From positions 1 to 17,407 of the forward strand of contig CAZYMF010000097.1 in NCBI GenBank assembly GCA_964648215.1: a stretch of DNA of 17,407 nt, read 5' to 3'. Below, one piece after another: positions 9,693 through 14,639 of this stretch. The position numbers were made by a program, and so were the translations under genes. How positions within the stretch are numbered: position 1 is the stretch's first letter; the number at the start of each line of letters is the position of its first letter. The stretch is from CAZYMF01 sp964648215 (GTDB taxonomy: Bacteria > Desulfobacterota > Binatia > HRBIN30 > JACQVA1). A model generated the notes under the pieces. It was not told the origin of the DNA, ran no database searches, and saw nothing but the letters and a program-made list of their open reading frames with translations.

Positions 9693-9835
9693 CCAGCGGG
9701 CGTCCTTCGAGACGGCCGCTGAGAAGATGCGGCCTCCTCAGGACGAGCGGCAAATGAATTGCCGGCAAGAATTTCCCCCGCTCACCCTGAGGAGGCGCCG
9801 TCTTTTCAGGCGCCGTCTCGAAGGGTGCCCGCTGG
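9693..9835. repeat. Inverted pair of REP-like palindromic elements (BIME/REPIN-like)
   Basis: Two 58-bp copies, 9693-9750 and (inverted) 9778-9835, match at 48 of 58 positions and are separated by 27 bp. Each copy folds alone: an outer 5-bp stem and an inner 6-bp stem around a 9-base loop. Outer stems are GTCCT/AGGAC in one and ACCCT/AGGGT in the other; inner stems are GGCCGC/GCGGCC and GGCGCC/GGCGCC. Eight of the ten differences form four compensatory base-pair changes; the other two are in the loop. A CGGCAA-ATGAA-TTGCCG hairpin (9748-9764) lies near the centre. The unit resembles the dispersed CTTCGAGACG...CCTCCTCAGG palindromes known to me from many proteobacterial genomes. The rest of the 9562-9926 gap shows no gene. 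Confidence 0.85.
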
Positions 9836-9926
9836 AGACGACGAACCAATTTGGGACACCACCTGCGCCGGGCCCCTCGCCTCGGCGTTGTTGATGTTTG
9901 CGCCGGGACGATGGATGGAAGAGCTC

Positions 9927-10322
9927 ATGGCGATCTCATTCTGGTGTGTTTTCGTGGCCTGTCTCCTCCCCTTCCTGTTCTCCGTCCTGGCGCGATCGGG
10001 AGTGCGCAAGCAGGACTACGTCGCCGATCCCCGCGGCTTCAACGAGCAGCTCACGGGATGGCGCCGACGTTCCCACTTCGCCCAACTGAACGGCTTCGAG
10101 GCCTTTCCGCCCTTCGCGGCCGCGGTGATCATTGCCCATCTCCAGTCGGTCCCCGCGGGGATGCTCGACGGCGTTGCCGTACTCTTCGTCGCCTGCCGCG
10201 TTCTTCACGGCGCCTTCTACCTCGCCGACAGGCCGGCGCTGCGCAGCATCTCCTGGCAGGCCGGCATGATCTGCGTCGTCGCCCTGTTCGTCCTGGCCGC
10301 GGTCGCCGGCGGACGGTCGTGA
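9927..10322 (+). CDS. MAPEG family membrane protein
   Basis: This is a 131-residue integral membrane protein of the MAPEG superfamily (microsomal glutathione transferase/eicosanoid-related). It has a first helix (residues 3-22), then the characteristic stretch RGFNEQLTGWRRRSHFAQLN, followed by GFEAFPPFAAAVIIAH, which leads into the second helix, and two more helices. The FNEQL...R...A..N.xE pattern and the AFYLADRPALRSISW segment near the C-terminus are typical of small bacterial members. The open frame continues upstream into the REP-like element, but the family length and the GGAAG ahead of 9927 place the start there; an ATG four codons earlier is possible. The substrate is unknown; glutathione-dependent detoxification is known for some relatives only. 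It is followed by a 216-bp gap, so it is probably monocistronic. Confidence 0.88.
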   Translation: MAISFWCVFVACLLPFLFSVLARSGVRKQDYVADPRGFNEQLTGWRRRSHFAQLNGFEAFPPFAAAVIIAHLQSVPAGMLDGVAVLFVACRVLHGAFYLADRPALRSISWQAGMICVVALFVLAAVAGGRS

Positions 10323-10479
10323 CCGGAGCGGCGGCTGGAAGCCTGCGTTTTGAGCTTTGTCAGGCGGGTACAGTCAGGTGGTACGGGCTCGACCAGCCGC
10401 CTCCCGCCAAGAGCGCATCCTCCCGAATCTCATCCGCGTGACCCGGTTCAAACCGAGAGCCACCGGAGGTGACGATCGC

Positions 10480-10507
10480 TTGCCCGTTGCGGCAGCCCCC
10501 CTATAAG
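10480..10507 (+). promoter_or_regulatory. Sigma-70-type promoter for the alpha/beta hydrolase gene
   Basis: TTGCCC (10480-10485; 4 of 6 matches to the -35 consensus) and TATAAG (10502-10507; 5 of 6 matches to -10) are separated by 16 bp. A start of transcription near 10514 would leave a leader of about 25 bases carrying the strong GGAGAGGAG Shine-Dalgarno. TATAAG stands out in this GC-rich DNA. Confidence 0.5.
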
Positions 10508-10538
10508 ATGCCGGCAGTTCGAACGGAGAGGAGAGTCA

Positions 10539-11441
10539 ATGCGCCGCGATATCGAGTTCGACGCCGAGGGCGTCACCTTGCGAGGCTGGCTCTATCTGCC
10601 CGACCGGGCGACCCGGGCGGTACCCACCGTGGTGATGTCCCACGGCTTCTCGGCCGTCAAGGAGATGTACCTCGACAAGTACGCCGAAGCCTTTGCCGAG
10701 GTGGGACTGGGCGCACTCGTCTTCGACAACCGCAACCTGGGCGCCAGCGACGGCGAGCCGCGCCAGGAGATCGACCCCTGGGCGCAGGTGCGCGACTATC
10801 GCCATGCCATCACCTTCGCTTGCACCTTGCCGGAGATCGACGGCAACCGCATCGGCATCTGGGGCTCCAGCTACAGCGGCGGCCACGTGCTGGTGGTGGG
10901 CGCCATCGACCGCCGCGTCAAGTGCGCCGTGTCGCAGGTGCCGCTGGTGAGCGGCTACCGGAACATTCTTCGCCTGGTGCGCGCGGACATGCTGGGCGGC
11001 ATGCGGGCGCAGTTCGATGCCGATCGCGAAGCGCGCTTCGCCGGACAGCCGCCCACGCGCATCCCCGTCGTGGCGGAGGATCCGCTGGCCCCCTGCGCGC
11101 TGCCCACGCGGGATTCGTGGGAGTTCATGGCGGAGACGGGACGCACGCGCGCCCCCGCCTGGCGCAACGAGGTCACCCTGCGCTCGGTGGAGATGTTCAC
11201 CGAGTACGAGCCGGGCTCGTACATCGATCGGCTCAGCCCGACGCCTCTCTTGATGGTAGTCGCCGCGCAGGACCACCTCGCGGTCGCGGACGAGGCCATC
11301 GCCGCCTATGAGCGCGCCCGGCAGCCCAAGAAACTGCTCCTCCTCCCCGGCGGCCACTTCGACGCCTACGTCAAGGATTTCCACCTCTCGGGTCCGGCGG
11401 CAGCGGACTGGTTCGTCGAGCACTTGAAGCCCAATCGTTGA
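10539..11441 (+). CDS. Alpha/beta hydrolase (dienelactone hydrolase/S15-like esterase group)
   Basis: This is a 300-residue alpha/beta-hydrolase fold protein acting on an ester, thioester or amide bond. The order of motifs is complete. The SHGFS oxyanion-hole motif is at 34-38, and DNRNLGAS is the loop after strand 4. The nucleophile elbow WGSSYSGG has S111, the acid is D245 in AAQDHLAV, and H273 lies in GGHFDAY. A cap region (about residues 130-215) separates the elbow from the acid. The fold type resembles YcjY-, S15- and dienelactone-hydrolase-like proteins often called only alpha/beta hydrolase. There is no signal peptide, so it is cytosolic. The start has GGAGAGGAG at a good spacing and a promoter just upstream. 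A broken metallophosphoesterase gene follows 13 bp after the stop with its own Shine-Dalgarno, so the two once formed an operon. The substrate is unknown. Confidence 0.9.
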   Translation: MRRDIEFDAEGVTLRGWLYLPDRATRAVPTVVMSHGFSAVKEMYLDKYAEAFAEVGLGALVFDNRNLGASDGEPRQEIDPWAQVRDYRHAITFACTLPEIDGNRIGIWGSSYSGGHVLVVGAIDRRVKCAVSQVPLVSGYRNILRLVRADMLGGMRAQFDADREARFAGQPPTRIPVVAEDPLAPCALPTRDSWEFMAETGRTRAPAWRNEVTLRSVEMFTEYEPGSYIDRLSPTPLLMVVAAQDHLAVADEAIAAYERARQPKKLLLLPGGHFDAYVKDFHLSGPAAADWFVEHLKPNR

Positions 11442-11454
11442 CGAGGAGGCCGGC

Positions 11455-11581
11455 ATGCGCATCGCGCTGATCTCCGACCTTCGCGGCAACGACGTGGCCC
11501 TCGAGGCCGTGCTTGCGGGCCGAGGGTAGCGACGTCGCCGAGGCAGATGATCCGATCGACGCCGAACCGCTCGATATCCGC
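11455..11581 (+). pseudogene. Remnant of a calcineurin-like metallophosphoesterase gene with an internal inverted segment
   Basis: The first 21 codons encode MRIALISDLRGNDVALEAVLA, the N-terminus of small metallophosphoesterases (usual MRIxLISDIHGN...ALEAVLADI). The frame then ends at a TAG (11527-11529). The expected continuation, ADIERFGVDRIICLGDVATLGP, is present but on the minus strand at 11581-11516, directly abutting. Flipping that 66-bp piece restores a continuous reading frame through the GDV metal-binding motif. The first motif is DLRGN rather than DxHGN, so a metal-ligand histidine is also lost. The remaining two-thirds of the gene are absent before the CoA-transferase end at 11637. 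GAGGAGG precedes the ATG. The gene is not functional. Confidence 0.8.
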
Positions 11582-11636
11582 ACGGCCGGTGGCGCGGTGA
11601 GCATCAACCTCCGCCGCACCCCGCAAGCCAGGCACG

Positions 11637-12827
11637 CTACTCGTCGTCGCCGTCCTGCCGCAAAACACCGACGGCCCGCAGACTACGGATCTCGTTCTCC
11701 CTCATCCCGAGCTGCTCGCGCAGCACTTCGACGTTGTGCTCGCCGCGGCGCGGCGGGGGCCCCTGCACCGCCGCCGCCGAGCGGCTGAAGCGGTACGGAG
11801 AGCGAACGACGCGCCGTTTGCCGCCGCGGCGGTCGTCGACCTCGACGAGCAGCTCGCGCTCGCGCGCGAACGGCCCGGTCAGCGCGTCGCGCAGCGTCTC
11901 CACCGGAGCGCAGGCCAGCTTGGCCGACTCGAGGGTGCCGATGAGCGCCGCACGGCCCGGCTGCGCCGCCATCCAGCGCTCGATCGCCGCGTGCCGCAGC
12001 CGCGCCTTGGTCGGAATGTCCGCGCCCGGCGGCGCCGGGTCCTCGAGCCCAAACGCCCGGCTGGCCTCGGCCCAGATGTGCTGCAGCGGCCCCGCCACCA
12101 CCAGCCAGCCGTTGCCACCGGCGTCGAACGGCGGCGTGTCGTAGCGCGGCTCGGGCGGATCGAGCAGCTCGAAGGGTGTCTCCGGGTAGGCGGCGAGCAC
12201 GGCGTCGTACATCGCCATCTCGATGTACTCCCCCTGCCCCGTCCGCTGCGCCACGCGCAGAGCCGCGAGGACCGCCACGGTGGCGTGCAGCGCCGTGGTG
12301 ATGTCGGCGCGCGCGTCGGCCAGCGGCCGGATCGGCTGCTCCGTCTTGCGCGCTTGGTACTCGAGCAGCCCGGTTGCCGCGTGGATCGACGGCGCGAACG
12401 CGCCGCGGTCCCGCAACGACGAGGTGGCGCCGAACCCCGAGATCGACACCATCACCGCCCGCGGATTGGCCGCGTGCACGGCCTCCCAGCCGATGCCGAG
12501 GCGGTCGGCGACCCCGGGGCGGAAGTTCTCCACCACGATGTCCGCCTTGGCCACCAGCGCGAGCGCCAGCTCGCGGCCTGCGTCCTTGGTGAGGTCGAGA
12601 CAGACGTTGCGCTTGCCGACGTTGGCCCAGGTGTAGAGCCCGGACATACCGCGATCGCGGCGCGGCGCGATGCTCCGGCTCAGGTCGCCGGCCGGCGACT
12701 CGATCTTGATGACGTTCGCTCCCAGGTCGGCGAACAGCCGCCCGACGTACGGACCCGCCAGAACCTGCGAGAAGTCCACGACCGTCAGGTCGGCGAGCGG
12801 AAAGCGGGAATCGGACTTGGATCTCAT
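11637..12827 (-). CDS. CaiB/BaiF family (class III) CoA-transferase
   Basis: This 395-residue enzyme transfers CoA between an acyl-CoA and a carboxylic acid through an enzyme aspartyl-CoA thioester. The family start VVDFSQVLAGPYVGRLFADLGANVIKIE is clear at residues 16-43. It is followed by DLTKDAG, the ENFRPG motif at 100-105, a SISGFG segment at 128-133, and the predicted catalytic aspartate D175 in ARADITTALHA. The C-terminal third includes the small domain with the GPFARERELLVEV stretch. The length is typical. The frame extends 32 codons upstream into repeat DNA; ATG 12827 is preferred because AGGAG stands seven bases before it and the family homology begins there. It is divergent from the MFS gene. 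Substrates are not predictable; relatives act on carnitine, bile acids, aromatic succinates, formate/oxalate and others. Confidence 0.95.
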   Translation of the reverse strand: MRSKSDSRFPLADLTVVDFSQVLAGPYVGRLFADLGANVIKIESPAGDLSRSIAPRRDRGMSGLYTWANVGKRNVCLDLTKDAGRELALALVAKADIVVENFRPGVADRLGIGWEAVHAANPRAVMVSISGFGATSSLRDRGAFAPSIHAATGLLEYQARKTEQPIRPLADARADITTALHATVAVLAALRVAQRTGQGEYIEMAMYDAVLAAYPETPFELLDPPEPRYDTPPFDAGGNGWLVVAGPLQHIWAEASRAFGLEDPAPPGADIPTKARLRHAAIERWMAAQPGRAALIGTLESAKLACAPVETLRDALTGPFARERELLVEVDDRRGGKRRVVRSPYRFSRSAAAVQGPPPRRGEHNVEVLREQLGMRENEIRSLRAVGVLRQDGDDE

Positions 12828-12876
12828 CGGCACTCCTGCGTACAGGCGTTCTAGCCCTGGCGTGACAAAAGGACTA

Positions 12877-12903
12877 CCGCGGATTACGCCGATTACGCGG
12901 ATT
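12877..12903. repeat. ATTACGCGG word repeat
   Basis: The words GCGGATTACG and CGATTACGCGGATT run in tandem (CCGCGGATTACGCCGATTACGCGG at the core), about 50 bp upstream of the CoA-transferase start. GGATTACGC occurs nearly twice. Similar ATCCGCG/CGCGGAT strings form the hairpin at 14514-14545. Confidence 0.5.
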
Positions 12904-12970
12904 TCCCAAGCCCGCCACGGCACGCGACACCCTCTACGGTCACTTCACCGCCGAACGGCGTTGTCCGGCC

Positions 12971-12997
12971 TCGAGCTTGCGACTTGAAGCTTGCAGC
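12971..12997. repeat. GCTTGCGACTTGAAGCTTGCAG word repeat
   Basis: The word (G)AGCTTGC occurs twice within 27 bp, separated by GACTTGA, upstream of the MFS gene. With the ATTACGCGG repeat it accounts for part of the 251-bp divergent gap (12828-13078), in which I see no clear promoter or gene. Confidence 0.4.
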
Positions 12998-13078
12998 TAT
13001 CCCGTCCTCCGCTTTACAACCCGCCCCGCGCGGCATAGACGCCCCCTTTGCCGCGCCCTTGCGCGCAAGCCGATTGAA

Positions 13079-14320
13079 ATGACGCCCGAACCGAGCCTGA
13101 CACCGGAGCTCCAGCGCCGCGGTCGCCGCCTGGCGATTGCCAGCCATCCGCTGGGCATGACGCACCGGCTGGTCTACACCGATCAGCTGCCGACGCTCGT
13201 GCTGGTCGCCCTCGGAGCCAGTGACACCCTCATCGGCCTGCAGCGCACCTTCGAGCCGCTCGGGCAGCTGCTGCAGCTGCCGACGCTGCGCGCCGTCGGC
13301 CGGATCCGCAAGCGCCAGATCCTGATCGCCGGACAGCTCATCGCCGTCGTCGGCGGGTTGCCGCTGCTCGCGTTCGGCTGGCTCGCCGCCGCGCCGGCGC
13401 CCTGGCCGATCGCGCTGACCCTGCTCAGCTTCGCCGTCGCCGCCGCCGGCATCGTCGTCGCCCAGACCGTGTGGTTTCCGATTCTACGCGGCTTCGTCGA
13501 GCCCGAGAGGATCGGGCATTTCTTCGGCCTGCTGCGCAGCGGCTGGCATCTGACCCTGATCGCCTACTTCCTCGCCGCGCAGCAGTGGCTCGAGCGGCAT
13601 CCCGGATCGTTCGGGCCTCTGTTTGCCGTGGCGGCGCTCGCCGGGGTCTTGCGCATCGCGCTGCTGGCGCGATTTCCCGAAGCACCGGGAGAGAGGGGCG
13701 AGCCCGTGCACATCCGCGAGGCGCTGGCCCTGCTCCTCACCGAGACCCCGCTGCGCCGCTATCTTCTCGGCGCCATCCTCGCCGGTGGCGCCCGCCGGGT
13801 GATCGTCCCCTTCGTGATCGTGCTCATGCGGCGCGTCCTCGGCCTCAGCGGCGCCCAGGTCCTGCTCGCCACCGTCGCCTTCTACGCCGGCGGCTTCACC
13901 TCTCTCTATCTCTGGGGGCGCGCGGTCGACCGCTTCGGCCCGCTGCCGATCTTCCGGGTCACCGCCAGCGGCCTGGCGATGCTCTACCTGCTGCTCTTCG
14001 TCGTCGGCGAGGGCAGCAGCGCCGTCGCCCCGATGGTCGCGTTCTTCTTTCTGCTCGCGGTGCTGGCCTCCGGCTTCGGCGTCGCCGACACCCACGTGCT
14101 CTTCGGCCTCGCCCCGTCGCGCGCGCCGACGCGAATGCTGGTCGTCGCCGACGTCACCTCGAGCCTCATCTACGGCCTCGCCCCGTTCGCTGCCGGCGCC
14201 GCGTTGGACCTCGCCACCGCCGCCGGGGTCACGCCGCTGTCGGCCTACCGGGCCCTGTTCGGCTGCGCCGCCCTCGCCACCATTCTCGCCCTGGTGCCGT
14301 TGCGACACTTCCGCCGCTGA
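13079..14320 (+). CDS. Major facilitator superfamily transporter
   Basis: This is a 413-residue integral membrane protein with about 10-12 hydrophobic segments in two halves. The halves are separated by a charged loop around residues 200-220 (FPEAPGERGEPVHI), as in MFS carriers. Loop motifs include LRAVGRIRKRQI after the second helix, a degenerate form of the MFS motif A, and LWGRAVDRFG in the second half, which is the corresponding G-x-x-x-D-R-x-G signal. These make the assignment good. The substrate is not apparent. The open frame starts upstream in repeat DNA; ATG 13079 is preferred because homologous-looking sequence begins after it, but there is no strong Shine-Dalgarno, so the start is uncertain. 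It is divergent from the CoA-transferase and followed by a nested inverted repeat that could end transcription. Confidence 0.88.
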   Translation: MTPEPSLTPELQRRGRRLAIASHPLGMTHRLVYTDQLPTLVLVALGASDTLIGLQRTFEPLGQLLQLPTLRAVGRIRKRQILIAGQLIAVVGGLPLLAFGWLAAAPAPWPIALTLLSFAVAAAGIVVAQTVWFPILRGFVEPERIGHFFGLLRSGWHLTLIAYFLAAQQWLERHPGSFGPLFAVAALAGVLRIALLARFPEAPGERGEPVHIREALALLLTETPLRRYLLGAILAGGARRVIVPFVIVLMRRVLGLSGAQVLLATVAFYAGGFTSLYLWGRAVDRFGPLPIFRVTASGLAMLYLLLFVVGEGSSAVAPMVAFFFLLAVLASGFGVADTHVLFGLAPSRAPTRMLVVADVTSSLIYGLAPFAAGAALDLATAAGVTPLSAYRALFGCAALATILALVPLRHFRR

Positions 14321-14368
14321 GCCAGGCGCGGGTCGTGAAGCAATTCGAAACCGTTCGGCTGCGCAATG

Positions 14369-14439
14369 AGCGGTTGGGGGTGGGGGCGATAGCGGTTCGG
14401 CCGTGCCAGGGACCCTTTTCCCCCGAACCGCCAACCGCT
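14369..14439. repeat. Nested inverted repeats of the AGCGGTT word after the MFS gene
   Basis: Outer pair AGCGGTTGG (14369-14377)/CCAACCGCT (14431-14439) and inner pair GCGGTTCGG (14392-14400)/CCGAACCGC (14423-14431) nest to give one long foldable stem; GAGCGGTT/AACCGCTC (14448-14455) is an alternative outer partner. The loop has CCCTTTTCCC. It lies 48 bp after the MFS stop and may serve as a terminator. The gap 14321-14639 holds this element and one more hairpin, and no gene. Confidence 0.65.
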
Positions 14440-14513
14440 TGGCCGCTAACCGCTCGCGACCGCCTGCCGAAAATCGAAAACGACCCACTCCCAGGCGCGG
14501 AATCCCCCTCCAT

Positions 14514-14545
14514 GACGCGGATCATGGTGCTGCCTGATCCGCGTC
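14514..14545. promoter_or_regulatory. Perfect 11-bp inverted repeat upstream of the molybdoenzyme gene
   Basis: GACGCGGATCA (14514-14524) and TGATCCGCGTC (14535-14545) flank ten bases, 94 bp upstream of the GTG start. The pairing is perfect and there is no following T-run, so an operator or leader structure is more likely than a terminator. No sigma-70 promoter is evident nearby. Confidence 0.5.
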
Positions 14546-14639
14546 CTATCAGCCATCCAACCGTTCGGTAGACAAAGGTAGCGGGTAGGACAGCTCGAAC
14601 ACGCGGCCGCCGCGAAAAGGCCGAACGGAGGAATCCACC

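Noticed and set aside
9759..9926. Upstream extension of the MAPEG open frame
   Set aside because: It lies in the REP-like element; the family begins at the membrane helix after 9927.
10378..10466. tRNA-like stretch with GGTGG...CCACC ends and a GGTTCAAACC loop
   Set aside because: The T-arm stem pairs for only three bases, the acceptor stem is imperfect, and no anticodon or D arm fits.
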